A DNA stretch of 64,000 nt from Adiantum capillus-veneris (GCA_014529385.2 CM043969.1:23666446-23730445), one strand, 5' to 3'; counted from the stretch's first letter, positions 11,022-23,430 are shown. Made by a program: numbers and translations. Notes: a model not told the origin generated them from the letters alone.

Positions 11022-14000
11022 TTACTCTTGGGAAGCATTGTAAGCATTGACAAGGTTTAGGTTATCCTTTAATTGTATGCCTTGCATCCATCTAGCATCT
11101 TCGAAAGGATAATTCTTAAACTTAATAAGATATCATCGGATAGTCTTACCGCCTCTTAATACCTTGTCTTCATGTCGGAGAATGGACTCGGGCTGCAGCA
11201 CCTCCTCTTGGTCCTCGATCTCCGGTGGGTCTTCAATAGTTGGTTCTTGAGGTGGCTCTCCTTTGTAAGGCTTTAATAGGCTCACATGAAAAGCATTGTG
11301 TATGAGCCAATGATTGGGAAACTTAAGTTGATAGGCCATCTCATTGATTGGCCTAAGAATCTGGAAGGGACCATAGTACCTTTTTGCTAGTTTAGCATAG
11401 TACTTTTGGTGGCCCGTAGGATTCTTGCCCGTCGTGTGCCTTAATCGAGCCTTGGGAAACTTTAACAAGACCCAATCGTTTTCTTTAAAGGCTTGGGCTC
11501 TTCTGTGCTTGTCAGCAGCAGCCTTTTGCCTTTGCTGTGAGATAGAGATAGCATCCTTAATCTTTTGGAAAGATTCTTGTAGGTCTCGGCTATACTCATC
11601 TGCAGCGAAGATCTTCCCATGTACCTTAAGTAGCAAGGGACTTTTTGATCTTCCCTCAATTACCTCGAAAGGTGCTTTTCGTGTGGAAGTATGTACAGTG
11701 TTATTGTAAGCATACTCTACTAAGGGTAAGTACTTCTCCCATTGGGATCTTTGATCTACTTCCGTTACATAGGCTTTTAGTAGATCGAGAATGGTTAGGT
11801 TAGCTATTTCATTTTGGCCATCAGTTTGTGGATGATAGGCCGAAGAGAAGTTTAGCCTTGTTCCTAAATTCTCAAAGAGACCCTTCCAGAAATTACTGGT
11901 CATTCTAGGATCTCTATCCGACACTATGGACATTGGCAAGCCATGGTACTTGAAAATTTGTGAAATGAAGAGGGTTGCCATTTGATGGGCTTTGATAGTC
12001 TTTTTGACAGGTATAAAATGAGCTTGTTTACTGAACCTGTCTACTATCGTCCATATCCCCGTATTCCCATGGATAGACTTAGGCAATACAAAGATAAAAT
12101 CCATGGATATGCTCTCCCAAGGTGAATTAGGGATTGGCAAGGGTTGAAGCAATCCAGGTTGCTTCCCTCTATCAAATTTTGTGTTTTGACATACCACACA
12201 TTTGGAAACATACTCTTGTATGTTCACTTTCATGGTAGGCCAATAGAAATATGTTTCAATTCCCTTTAAGGTAGACTAAATCCCTCTATGCCCCGCATAT
12301 GGGGGAGCATGAGATTCATACATTACTTTCTCACGTAGTGAGTTAGTAACGCATAGTCTATTGCCATAGAGAAGATAACCATCTTGTAAAGTAAATGGTT
12401 CTTCTTTCTTCCCTAATGCAAGGGCTGAAATCACATCTCTAAAATCGGAATCAATAGCATACTCATCTATCATTGAAGATAGATCATTGTGAGTTGCTAT
12501 GGAAACCGCATTCACTCTCGGTCGTCTTGAGAGTGCATCGGCTACTTGATTATGCTTGCCAGCAATGTGAGCAATATGAAAATGAAATTGCGAAAGGAAA
12601 TTTGCCCACCTCATTTTTTTGTCGAAGAGCTTGGTCTGCGTCATGAAGTACTTAAGACTTTGGTGATCCGTTCGCAGAATGAAAGGAGTCCCCAATAAAT
12701 AGTGCTTCCATGAGTCTAAGGCATGTAGAACTGTAAGGAGTTATTTTTCATATATGCCTAGAGCTTGCTCAACAGGGTCGAGCCTTCGACTCTCATAGCC
12801 TATGGCGTGCCCTTCTTGGAGCAAAACAGCCCCAAGGCAATCACCACAAGTATCACATTGGACCTCAAATGGTTTTGAGAGATCCGATAGTGTAAGCACA
12901 GGTTGAGAGATAAGCTTTTCTTTAAGCTTTTCGAAAGCATTGTTCTCCTTAGCAGACCATGTATACCTAACACTTTTCTTTGTTAGGTCATGTAATGGTC
13001 TCGCAATTTGTGAGAGCTTTTCTATGAAGCGTCTATAGTATGCACACATACCTATAAAGCTTCTTAGTTCATGAAGATTCCTTGGTTTAGGCCATCCTTT
13101 TATTACCTCTAACTTGGATGGATCCATTTGGATGCCATCTTGAGAGATAATGTGACCTAAATACTGAATCTCTTGCAAGAAAAATTCACTTTTCTTTCGA
13201 TTAACATAAAGTTTATTCTCTCTTAAAACTTGAAATATTACCTGGAGGTGTTGCTTGTGTTCCTCCAATGAATTAGAGTAGATGATAATATCATCAAAGA
13301 ACACTCCAGTGAAGGTTCGATGAGGCCTGAACAGCTTCTCCATCAAGCGGTTGAATGTGGCTGGTGCATTGGTCAAGCCAAAAGGAATGACAATGTATTC
13401 GTAAAGACCAAATGTAGTACGAAATGCGGTCTTTACAATGTCTTGATCAACTATCCTTATTTGATGATAGCCACTTTTTAGGTCAATCCTACTGAAGTAG
13501 GTCGATCCTTGTAGCTTATCAAATAGGTCTTCTACCCGTGGAACGGGAAACCTATTCTTGATAGTGATCCTATTTAGTGCTCTATAGTCAACACACATAC
13601 GATATGTGCCGTCTTTCTTTTGCACTAATAGCACAGGTGAGCAAAATGGAGATGAGCTAGGCCTAACCATGCCCTTCTCAACTAACTCATGCACTTGCCG
13701 CATAATCTCCTCTTGTTGAGCTTGAGAAACTCTATAAGGAGGTTTGTTAGGCGGTGAACTTCCTAGAAGAAGTTCAATTGCATGGTCATCATTACCTCGT
13801 TTAGGAGGTAGCTCACAAGGGATGTCGTCAATAAAAACATCTTGAAACCCCTTGAGAAAATTGGATAACTCTAATTCCTTTTGGTTGCTTTTATTTTCTT
13901 TTGCTAAAGCATTAGGTTCATTTTGAGAATCTTTAACAAAAATCATGTACACCGAAATAGAGCTCTTTATTGACTTGTTGAAATCTGGTGTATGTACAAT

Positions 14001-15971
14001 GGGGATGGTGTTACCCATCTCCTTAGCATCTATATACATGTCTTTTTCCCTGAACTTAAAGGAGATTCTCCTTTCAGGAAATTTAACATCGGTAGCCAGG
14101 CGGTCAAACCATGGTGCCCCTAGGATTACATCCTCATGCTTGAGAGGAGAGATAAATAAGTCCTCTTTGTCCACATAGCCTTGTACATGAAGCCTCAATT
14201 TCCCGATTAAGGGAGTGACTGAAGCTTCTTGCCCCTTGAAGGCACTGTCTGCGGGTAGGATATTTCCCATCTCGTAGGATTGTATGCCTAGCATGGTGGC
14301 TAACTCCATAGATATGAAATTGTGAGTAGAACCAGGGTCAAAGAGAATAAAAGCATCATATTCTCTTACCTTTCCCCAAGCATGGCATAGAGGAGATCCT
14401 TTGTGGTGAGTTTGGTGAATCTCCTCCTCTTGGATTTCAACCAAAGAAGCTCTAGGAGGATCTTGGCGGTTGTTCTTTTGGGGACAAGCGCGGTACGCAT
14501 GCCCTTGTTTGCCGCACTTGAAACACCAGTTATCCTTACGATAACGCTCAAGCTCTTTAGGAGAGAGTTTATTCTTTCCTTTGTAAACTCCCTTCTCTTT
14601 ACCTTTGTTGGAATTGCCCTTAGGAGACTTTTGGACATTGTCCTTCCCCTTAGGCTCATTGGAACCCTTGTTTTCCGGGGGCTTATTATTTCTTTTACCC
14701 CCCATTTGGAAATTGATTCGAGAGGCCACCATAGTATGGTGTATTACCGTCGATATGGTACGTGGCCTTTGGGAGTTGACATACTCCGCCATTTCTTCGG
14801 TTAAGCCCTCACAAAATTGTTACTTTTGCTCTCCAAAATCCAACTTTTTGAAGACAGTGGCTTTGGGTTCTAGGTCCCAAAACTTGTCTACATATTTGTG
14901 GATGGATTCATTGGGAGAGAGCTTTAAGCTTCGCCATTCGGTGAGTACTTTGTCTTTGGCATCGGTGGCCAAAAACTGCTTCATAATGGAAGCTCTTAAA
15001 GCCTTCCATGTTCGTGGAGCTTCACCGTTGGCTCGTAGGCTAGACCACCATTGTCTGGCGGACTTTTGAAAGTGCATAGCTACATGGCGTAGCTTAGAGG
15101 ACTCCGTGAAGCCCTCATCTCCAAACGCCGCATCGAATTGTTGGATAAAGGCCAAGACTTTGTCCGTAGCACCGAAGGTGCCATCATAGGTAAGGAAAGA
15201 GATGCTCTTCCCTCCCTCTTTGAATTTCTTCAGCTTGGACGACCTCTTCCATGCGGCATAGGATTTCCTATGGCCTCTTCTTTTTGATGGTTCAAAAGTT
15301 GCACCATCACTTTCTTCAGAAGGTGAAGAATTTAAAGAAGGTGGAGAAGAGGGTGACCTCTTTCTTGCCTTTTTCTTGTCTTGATCTTTGTCGTCTTCAC
15401 CATAGCTTTCAGAAGAGGAAGAGGATGAAGAAGATGGAGAAGAGGGTGTCCTCTTTCTCGCCTTTTTCTTCTCTTGCTTTTTATCATCCCTCTTTGAATT
15501 GTGGTGAGGAGAAGAATACGATGGTCTTCTCCGCTTTGGTGGTGATGGAGAGCGTTTAGCCTGCCGTCTTCGTGGAGCCATCTCCGCCGAGGTGGCGGGA
15601 GACTCGCTTCTTTCTCGTTCCTTCGGTGGAGGCTCTTGAGTTCTCCTTTGGGAAGGAGATGCATCATCAAGCAGTAAATTCTTGAGCCCTTCATATGGAT
15701 TCTCTTCTTCTTCCTGAATCGGAGAGAGACCTCTTTTGGTAGTCTCACAAGGAGGCTTCCTAGGTGTTCTCTCGTCATGGTGATGAGCTTGGAGAATCTC
15801 GTGAGCACGGATCTGCCGTTGCACTTCACTTTGGAGAGATGGATTGCCCATGGCTTGTTGAAGCCTAGAAACAAGATAGTTAACAAGCATTGAAGCATCA
15901 TTAGTAGCTTGCTCATGAGCAAAATCAAAGTTATCAACATTAATTTCACTCTCTTTACTATTGTCAGCCAT
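11022..15971 (-). pseudogene. Element A gag-pol polyprotein with four stops
   Basis: One frame of 1650 codons runs from the ATG at 15971 to TAA at 11022 with no frameshift. It is broken by TAA (14820-14822), TAA (12741-12743), TAG (12276-12278) and TGA (11133-11135). Gag has an Arg/Ser/Lys-rich low-complexity stretch and the capsid signature RQWWSSLR; the first stop falls late in the capsid. A CCHC knuckle (CFKCGKQGHAYRAC, near 14490-14530) follows. Protease has DPGSTHNF where DSGST or DTGAT is usual. RT has FSRIDLKSGYHQI and FFDD. The second stop replaces a residue in the RNase H region, where Glu is usual. Integrase has the HHCC finger and catalytic Asp, Asp and Glu (MDF, SDRD, GQNE). After the fourth stop, YLIKFKNYPFEDARW resembles a chromodomain. 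Single-base changes explain all four stops. Dead as it stands, but recently intact. Confidence 0.92.
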
Positions 15972-16373
15972 TCTAACAACTTTTAGGTGTAAACTTTTTA
16001 GGTATACTTTGGCACTTCAAGCCCTAGTTGCTACTCCTCTTTACCCCTTTAGAAAAAGCACTCAAGCTACTGTACTCGCGGCTCGAATACCATTAATTGC
16101 AAGGAATAGAAGAGAGGGTCTTTCGACACCAAGACAGCACCGGCTCCTGTCAAGCTTCTAATAGCTCAATAGTGGTTAAGCCGTAGGCAAGCCCCGTAGG
16201 ACTCCACTATTAAGACCATAGCTCTCGACGGTGATGCCCCGTTAACTGCACAAAGGCAGGCGCACTGCAAGGCTGAAAAATCCCTATTCTACTTACTCAC
16301 GGGCAATTAATAATACCAACCATTTGTAGCTAGCTTGAGGACCTCCCTTCTTGAGCAAGAAAAGAGAAACCTT
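15972..16373 (-). other. Element A untranslated leader
   Basis: About 400 bp between the primer-binding site and the gag start codon, with no coding frame. This length is usual for chromoviruses. Confidence 0.7.
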
Positions 16374-16375
16374 GA

Positions 16376-16387
16376 GCTCTGATACCA
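16376..16387 (-). promoter_or_regulatory. Element A primer-binding site (iMet tRNA)
   Basis: Minus-strand TGGTATCAGAGC, complementary to the 3' end of plant initiator Met tRNA, one base after the ACA end of the 5' LTR. Confidence 0.92.
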
Positions 16388-16388
16388 A

Positions 16389-17901
16389 TGTAACATTTGT
16401 TGGCCTAATAACTTATGTGTAGCGGAAATTAGCATGAACATAGTGGGCATTTCATTAGAATAGATTCCTAATGCCAGGAGACAAAGGGGTCCAATGAGAG
16501 TTTAGTTTAATTATTTAATTACCTAAAGCTCTCACAAAAGGGGAAAGGGGGACACATGTCAGAAGGCTATCACTTATGTTGCTTAATGCCTATTGGCTTG
16601 ACTTGGGGAGGTCCAATGAGGCAAAAGCCAGACCAAATTAGCAGCTAGGGCTCGCCCAAGAGAGAGAGGGGGCTGATTTTTGCTTGGCATTGACACACAC
16701 ACACACTCACACTTGACCATGTGTGAAGGAGGAATGCTCTATCTCCTCCCAAGCTTTAATGGAGAGCTCATCACCTACTCCAAGCTTGTGAGATAGAAGC
16801 CTACATCAACACCGTCTCTTGGCATGTGGATGCAAATCCAACCAAGAGCCAAGCTTCAATGCATGCTCATCTCCTCTACCAAGCTAATTACTAAGCTAAG
16901 CTATGCTAATATGAGTGATTATGTGAGGAGATGTACATCTTTCTCGTAAGATACTCCTTCTTCCTCTCAATCTACCCTCATACCCTGCTAGCTCTCACCA
17001 TCTTCGAAGGTGTGTGAGGTCTTGGGTCTGAGAACGGGGATAATTCAAGTTGTGTTTGATTAAGTGTTTTGCTTGGTGTATGAAGCTTCCATCTTCATTG
17101 CACTAGCTAGTCTTGAAGGAACACAAAGAATTGTATTGTACAATGTCTCTCTTGATGGGAGAAACCATAATACAAAGCCTTTTGGAGGGGGGACCGGCTC
17201 CATGCAAATCCGGTCCTCAACTGTTGTCAATAGCTTAATTTCTCTCTCTTTTGAAAGTATTGTCAATGCTATCTAACTAGGTGTTATGCTTTTTGTTGCT
17301 CTCTCCACCCAAGCACTCTTGTAATTCTCATAATTCTCATTGGTTTCTTTTATTAAATGTTTTTAAATTAATTAAACTACATTTACTCTAGCTTAATTCT
17401 CATTGGTCCACTTCAAGGGTCTTCCAATAGGAATTGGGCAAACCTTGTGGGCATCTGGCCTAGGGAGCTGACATGTGTCCCTCATTCCCTTTGTGTAAAG
17501 GGAGCCTGTGTGAGTGTGTGTGGCTTTCTCTCTCATCCCCTACCTTTGGGGCTCGCCCCCTCCCATGTAGGGATGTGCAAAGACTTTTAGGGCACACACA
17601 AAGCATCCAATTTTCCCTAGGGTTGACCTTTGGACACAACCTTTGAATTTTGGAACCTTAGCATTTTGGAAGTCTTAATGGGCTGAACCTTAGGGTCTTT
17701 TTAGCCCATTGTTGCACATGGCTCTTTTGCAAATGGCCCCCGCTTTGGATCCCTATTTTCCCTCCTTTGGATCCCTACTGTGGCCGGTCTGCTGGTTTAA
17801 CCAATATTCCAGCTTTTTCTCCCTTGGCACTTCCCCACATTAAATGATCAGTTTAATATGAGAAAATCATTTAGGAGAATTAGATATTGATTATTATGAC
17901 A
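16389..17901 (-). repeat. Element A 5' LTR (1513 bp), rearranged relative to the 3' LTR
   Basis: Colinear with the 3' LTR at 16389-16473 and 17331-17901. The 857-bp block 16474-17330 is the reverse complement of 9154-10010, and the 83 bp at 10011-10093 are missing. The same 70-codon frame therefore appears on opposite strands in the two LTRs (9208-9420 minus, 17064-17276 plus), which is a shadow of the inversion and not a gene. Confidence 0.95.
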
Positions 17902-17906
17902 TGATC
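17902..17906. repeat. Target-site duplication of element A, right
   Basis: TGATC, matching 9066-9070. Confidence 0.9.
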
Positions 17907-19330
17907 CCAGCATCATCAAGCCCTTCCTCATCAACCAACCCTTCAAGGTCGATTAGCACCACTTGCTCATCAGCTTCAACCACCTTCTTTCCAAGCATTT
18001 TCTCTCTTGGTGCATCATACTCTACCAAGGAAGAGATAAACTCGTTCTCTATTGCATCATCCTTGTCTTCCTCCATAGGCACGGCTGCTCTATCCCTCCT
18101 GGAAAAATTTTGCACCTCTGCACCACCATGGCACATTCCACCACCACTTTCATTGGCATGGACACTAGAATGGCAACACACACCACCTTTATTTGCATAC
18201 CATCATCTGCAGGCCTAGACCACTCCACTTGGTCTCCATCATGCACATTGGCTTGCTTTGTTCCTTGCTCTTCTTGCACATTGGCTATTACCATATCATC
18301 AAACACATAATAAGGCAGCTTTACCTTTACCAGCTCAGGTTTGTCAGATTCGGTTTCCATGCCATAGGATGTGGAATCATTCGCTCTTTGATCCTTGCTT
18401 GTCTCCCAACAACACTCAAGCTTGTATCTTCATCATCACCAACATCATATACCGACTTCGTATCTGCATCTTTATCCTCCTGCTAATCCATAAAAGCTTG
18501 ACCATCTTCACGGCTTTGCTCACTTTCTCCATCAGCTTCTGAACCCTCGGGATCTACAACCCAATTGATTTTGACTACCTTTTCATGCAAACTTTCCATA
18601 AGAACAGGTTTTATCTCAAGATTCACTGGAACCTCAACACTTGCTACCGCTTTCACACCTTGGTTCGCTTCAGCATGGAGCTTCTCCTCATTGACAAGCT
18701 CGTCCACCCTCGGCACTTGCACATCACAAACCAAAAATCTCCAAGGAACATAGCCAATAGTAGGTCTTACCTCAACAAGCTCTACACTTCAAAAAATTGG
18801 AGCCTTTGGTCGGACCAAAGAACACTTTGCTACCTCCGCAACAGACACATAATCTGTTGGCTTCAACGCACCCAACTCTAGCTTCCGCTTTAATTTTTTG
18901 CTCTTCATCTTGGCCAGATAGACCATGTCTTCATAAGTATCCGCACCATCTTTGACCTTTTCTCTAATCCCCGGATGCAAGCACTCTAGCAGCTTCGACG
19001 GCTTCAAACATTGATTGATTTTTACCCCAATAGCAACCTCTAAATGCTTCCAACTGGCTTCAAATTGCTCAATGAAAATGGAGAAATCCTTGCTTACATC
19101 TTGGCGTACTGCCTTCAGCTTGGCACTGGCTTTCTCTGTAGTAATCATTGCTCTTTAAACCATTGAACCAAATCTTGGCTCATCCTTGCATCAACAGCGG
19201 CACCATCTGCAGCTTTTCCGCATCCAATCAACATATGCATCGACAGCAGCCATAACTTGAAATCTGCTAACTAATCCTCGGGATCTTCAACGCTTGTAAA
19301 TATGGGGCCAAAACTTGGCTCCACTATCTC
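17907..19330 (-). pseudogene. Element C gag-like gene, decayed
   Basis: Read on the minus strand. The clearest frame is 19148-18789. It contains FEASWKHLE, an LLECLHPGIREKV segment and TYEDMVYLAKMKSKKLKRK, resembling the end of a retrotransposon capsid domain followed by a basic stretch. Further minus-strand frames (18734-18483, 18360-18049, 18181-17894) are acidic and low in complexity and appear to continue the same protein with frameshifts. No zinc knuckle, protease or polymerase motif is visible. The N-terminal part runs back to about 19330 with stops. The gag assignment rests on pattern only. Confidence 0.45.
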
Positions 19331-20946
19331 TACTAGCTTCAAACTCAACCATCGAACACTTCAACCATCAGCCAACCGCTTTGTCGCGGCTTTAAAAAAA
19401 CGCTTCAAACCACAAATCAAAGCATCAGACAATGCCTTAGTGGGGGCACCAGAAGATGGAGAGGGGGAAATGGGAACACACCCAGCACACAACACAATTC
19501 CTCAGTATAGCCCAGGGTATACACAACACCCCAATCCACTAGAGTTCACCTTCAAAACTCGACACAAATCCTTTAGCTCGTGCAGTCCTCTTTCGGCTTC
19601 ATTTAGAATTCTTTTTGCATTGCTAGCACTTGCAATATTTTATTTTTGGCAACTCTTGCATGGTTCACGCCTCTTGGTCCTTTGTTCGCCCGGCTCGGCC
19701 GCACACTCTCCTTTGCACCTACCCTTTGGGAATGCCCTTGAACACCCTCTCTCTTCCTCTTGCTCCGCTGGCATGATATGCCCCTTGAATGGCCCTTTAG
19801 GTCTCATATGCACCCGCTCCCTTGCCTTTGAGTTCCCTCGGACCTTTTTTCTCTCTCTCTCTCTCCCTCTCTGCTTTTTGTCGCTTGTCGTAGGACCCCT
19901 CCCTACCCGAGCACTAGCGATATCTCTAGTTTGGGGGGGGGGGGGGGGGGGGGTCCTTACCTTCAAACAACATTGGGCGACATTGGCCTATGGGACTATT
20001 CCCTTAAGGACTACCACGCCATCACTATCCGTCAGCACCACCGTCGACTATTTCAACTTGCAACACCACCCCTCGCTCAGAGCCGCCAGTCAAAACTACC
20101 GTGCCTCCAGGCTTCGCCTAATGCTCCACCAACACAGCACCCAGTCGGGCCCTCCATCACTCCATGCCAAGGGAGCTCACATTCCCTTCACACAACCCAA
20201 ATGGGCTCATGGATCAGTGTTCATACCCTTTGTGCTGGGCCCGGAGTTGCACATACGGTGATGCCACATGTCGCCCACTGATGAGCATGGCCTCCAAGCC
20301 CTCAAAAAACTCTCCAAAAAAATATATAATACCTTTTTTTTTAGCCCTTCTTCCTCATGCTCCCCCGTAATACTCCCATGTCAGACTGCCAAGCCGCAAA
20401 GCTCGGCTAAAATTTCATTATGTTGACTTGAAAACCTCCACATCTAGCTACACTTCAAGATTCTCCAAGTCCCAGAACCGAGGTTGCAAAAAGTGAGAAA
20501 ATCAATTGTAACTAACTCCCAGCAACTACACCCAATCTTTCTGACTGCTTTAACTTTCTGCTCAAAGCTCTGTTTGACAAGCAATCAACTCTTGCAGCTC
20601 CATACACTGCATAGAACCTTCTTGAACTCTATCGCAGTCCAAAAAACACCAGATGGAATGACAATCCATGTGGTCAGGTGGGCACCAACCTAGTCGCTCG
20701 ACAAAACTTCAACTGGCCATAAAGTGCAATCCATAGCGCTGATCTGCAATATGAAAAGACGGGTAGGTTGCATAAATTGAGTAGTACACGCCTATACACT
20801 GACATTCACTTGGGCCACTTGTTCCCATATGCCTTGTCTCTCCGTCAAGAATCTGCAACACACCGCACCTTCAAACTCCAATATCTTGGGCTCCATAGCT
20901 CTGTTTGATGAGCCGTCTAGACCTACTTCAAGCTCTACATTCTTGG
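19331..20946. other. Element C 5' region, no supported gene
   Basis: A 319-codon plus-strand frame crosses this stretch (about 19302-20261). It is low in complexity, runs through a 21-G tract at 19933-19953, shows no family motif and lies antisense to the gag-like frame. I regard it as chance. Confidence 0.6.
19933..19953. repeat. Poly-G run (21 G)
   Basis: Uninterrupted G homopolymer; its length is likely unstable in copying and in assembly. Confidence 0.9.
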
Positions 20947-21161
20947 ACCCAAATACTGCACCTTGCACTTTCTTCACATGCTCTCCAAATTAGCCCCTTT
21001 TGAAGCCTTTCTTGTCCTGTAAAACGCATCATCCATACATATCCGCTGCTACCTATCAGCCCATGATCTTTACAACTGCTCCAGCCCTTTGCCATGCTTC
21101 TGCTAGCCTACACATACCTTCCCATGCCATCTTCTATGATCGACCAACTTTGGTTGTACCA
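20947..21161. repeat. Element C direct repeat, right copy
   Basis: Matches 8236-8450 with scattered substitutions and small indels, ending in GGTTGTACCA. After this point the two copies share nothing. Confidence 0.6.
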
Positions 21162-21308
21162 ACGGGTTGGCGACGCCAAAAGCTACAGTTTACCATTATA
21201 TGTTCAATGCGTGGAGCTCTTACCTGCGATTGCAACGCAACTGAAGGCACTACAATGTGACAACTGACATGGGAGTAGGAAGCATGAGAAGGAGAGAAGT
21301 GATCATCA
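21162..21308 (-). repeat. Probable distal part of element E's 3' LTR
   Basis: Element B inserted with target duplication TTAGC, and its other flank (32527-32796) is the start of E's 3' LTR. This flank should therefore be the remainder of that LTR. The outer boundary with element C is not visible to me. Confidence 0.4.
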
Positions 21309-21313
21309 TTAGC
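21309..21313. repeat. Target-site duplication of element B, left
   Basis: TTAGC, identical to 32522-32526. Confidence 0.9.
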
Positions 21314-21827
21314 TGTAGATGGCGGAGGCAGTTTCACTAGGTGGGAACCAACTCTTAGAAAGCCGAGCAGCGGACTATTCAGTAATTACCATGACGGTTA
21401 CCACAATAACTCCAAAGAGCTATAAATAGGACCCATTACATTGTAATCGGGTTGGCATTTGTTCGCTGTACTTTTGGTTTGTTTTATCCTTTAACTTCCT
21501 ACTCTTAGTGTGTGATTGTAGTCCTATAGGTGTTCCTAGGCTACATTATTCCACTTGTACTCTAACTCTGTAATTCCTAATACAGTAGTCAAGTACACTT
21601 CAGCCAGATATGTTTTGTATCCATTTCCTCTAAATTTGAATCTAAATCTAAATCTGAATCCATTCATTCAGCTTGTCTAATTCTCATTAGATGTATTCCA
21701 GTTCATATAATTGTTCTAGCTCAGTTTCTATTTTTCCTCCAGTTCTACTGATGGAACTAATGAATCACCAATATCTGTAAACTCAAACACTGGAATCGGC
21801 TATCTAAAGAGATCAGCTCCAATTCCA
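21314..21827 (+). repeat. Element B 5' LTR (514 bp)
   Basis: Starts TGTAGATGG and ends AATTCCA; matches 32011-32521. Confidence 0.93.
21421..21429 (+). promoter_or_regulatory. Element B LTR TATA box
   Basis: TATAAATAG about 107 bp into the LTR; the same box is in the right LTR near 32119. It is the probable start region for the element's RNA. Confidence 0.65.
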
Positions 21828-21829
21828 TT

Positions 21830-21842
21830 TTGGCAATCACGG
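21830..21842 (+). promoter_or_regulatory. Element B possible primer-binding site
   Basis: TTGGCAATCACGG lies two bases after the LTR end. Position and TGG start fit a tRNA primer site, but I do not recognise the tRNA. Confidence 0.35.
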
Positions 21843-21905
21843 TGGCTAGAGTTGTTGCTCGTTGACCAGCAGACTCCTCTTCTAGTTTGAGTTTCAGCTG
21901 CAATA

Positions 21906-23430
21906 ATGGCACCCAAACCCAGTAGTGGCCGAAAACCATCCTACCATGTTGACCCTATTCTTGAGGAGTCAGAAAGAGAATTTGATCCGAGGGATGAACA
22001 AGTAACTGACACTGAGGCTCAAGAGGGGCATAGTCATGCTGATGAGGCACGGGACTGTCAGCATTCCAGCCAGTCCAGACGACACAGAGCTGAAAGGGAA
22101 GAACGCAAGGCCAAGAGTTCTCGGACCAAATAGGGAGACAAAGCTGCCAAAGGCAGTAAAGGAAGTTGTCATAGTTCCAGTAGAAAATCTAGAGAGGAGA
22201 CAGCAACTGAGACGGAGGCAGAAATTAATTGGGATGCAGAAGGTTGCAAAATAGAGTCACGATTCCAAGGTGAGAAGAGGAAGAAATGAGGCTGATAGAC
22301 ATGATTACACATCTTCATTGAAAATATCTTTTCCCATGTTCAAAGGGGAAAAGAAGGAGGACCCGGATGTTCATATCCAAGCCTTTGAGCAGTATGCTAA
22401 GTTAAAAAATATTGATGAAGATGATTGGGGTGACTACTTTCCACAAGCATTAAAGGAGGCAGCAAGGAAATGATACTACCATTACCCGGCTTGTCAACTC
22501 AGATCATATAATAAAATGCTTAAATATTTCCAATTGGAATATTTAGACAACAGAGGGGATGAGGATATACTCTGTGAGTTGGATAAGATAAGGTAGGGAA
22601 AATTGTCAATCAGAAGCTATGTTGAGAAAATCAAGGAGCTAACTAGACAACTGCAAGAACCACCATCCAAAAAGTGGCTTCGAGCATGGTTTTTGAATGG
22701 GTTTCACAGTTTGAAGCTTAGGGAACAGGAGGTGCTGGCACCAACCAAGAAATTCAATGATTTGGTGCAGCGGGCCCTGAAGCTTGAACAGTAAGCTAAT
22801 GTAAGGAAAAGAGTCATAAGAAGAGGAGGTCCAGTAGTAGCAGTACTTCTACTAAAGATTCTGAGTCCAGTAGACCCTCTAGTAGCTCTGAAAGTAGTTA
22901 GGATGAAAGAACCAAAAACAAGACTAAGAAAGGATCTTGGTCTAGTAAGATTGAAGAGATGGTTCGGCAAATTGCTGAAATTAGCCAGACCAGACAACCG
23001 GTAAGAAGAATGGAAACCTAGTGTTCAAAGTGTAAATATAAAGACCATGTTTCAAACAAAGTGTACTTATTGCAAAGTCTATGGCCATTTATGGAACAAC
23101 TGTGGTATTCGAATTCATCATTTTTAGAAGGGGAAAGTTTTATCAGTGGTAGCATTCACCAATGCTCAATCGGTAAGAGCAATGTTTCTCAAGAGGAGAA
23201 ACCAGGTGCAAGTGGTACTGGAGCAGGGCGTGGTAGATACCAAGCGAGTACCAGCCGAGGCCGAGGTCGTGGTAATTTTCAAAATCGAAGCTTTAATTGT
23301 TATTATGTGGTAAGTATGGGCATTTTGCAGCTCACTGTCCAGAAACACCTGAAGTTGCGGATATCGGGATGAAGGTTCCAGAACTGGTTCCTTTACGAGC
23401 AGTTACATGAAGCAAAGGGCTAGTGATTGA
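21906..23430 (+). pseudogene. Element B gag
   Basis: Starts at the ATG at 21906 (MAPKPSSGRK), 79 bp after the LTR. Frames 21906-22133, 22270-22473 and 22603-22794 follow in order and are separated by stops and shifts. The capsid region includes FPMFKGEKKEDPDVHIQAFE and YVEKIKELTRQLQ. The CCHC knuckle near 23290-23345 is split by a frameshift. An acidic and basic N-terminal stretch precedes the capsid. Clearly broken. Confidence 0.75.

Larger units (their letters stand above)
9071..17901 (-). mobile_element. Element A: Ty3/gypsy chromovirus, nearly full length
   Basis: A complete LTR retrotransposon read on the minus strand: 5' LTR (16389-17901), iMet primer-binding site, leader, gag-pol frame (15971-11022), polypurine tract and 3' LTR (9071-10664). 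It is flanked by the 5-bp duplication TGATC and interrupts element C. Minus-strand LTR ends are TGTCATAAT and AATGTTACA. The two LTRs differ by few point changes but by one large rearrangement. The domain order PR-RT-RNaseH-INT and a terminal chromodomain-like segment place it among chromoviruses. Four in-frame stops make it non-autonomous. Confidence 0.95.
17907..21161 (-). mobile_element. Element C, 5' and central part
   Basis: The rest of the element interrupted by A. Removing A leaves about 4.1 kb bounded by 215-bp direct repeats, with a gag-like frame and no pol motif. That size and content fit a non-autonomous gag-only LTR element (TR-GAG type). I could not identify a convincing primer-binding site, so the class is an inference. 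Confidence 0.5.

Noticed and set aside
14403-15069. Plus-strand frames of 133 and 154 codons inside element A
   Set aside because: They are antisense shadows of the gag-pol frame, which has clear motifs on the minus strand.
19302-20261. 319-codon plus-strand open frame
   Set aside because: Low complexity, crosses a 21-G run, no family motif, antisense to a gag-like gene in element C.
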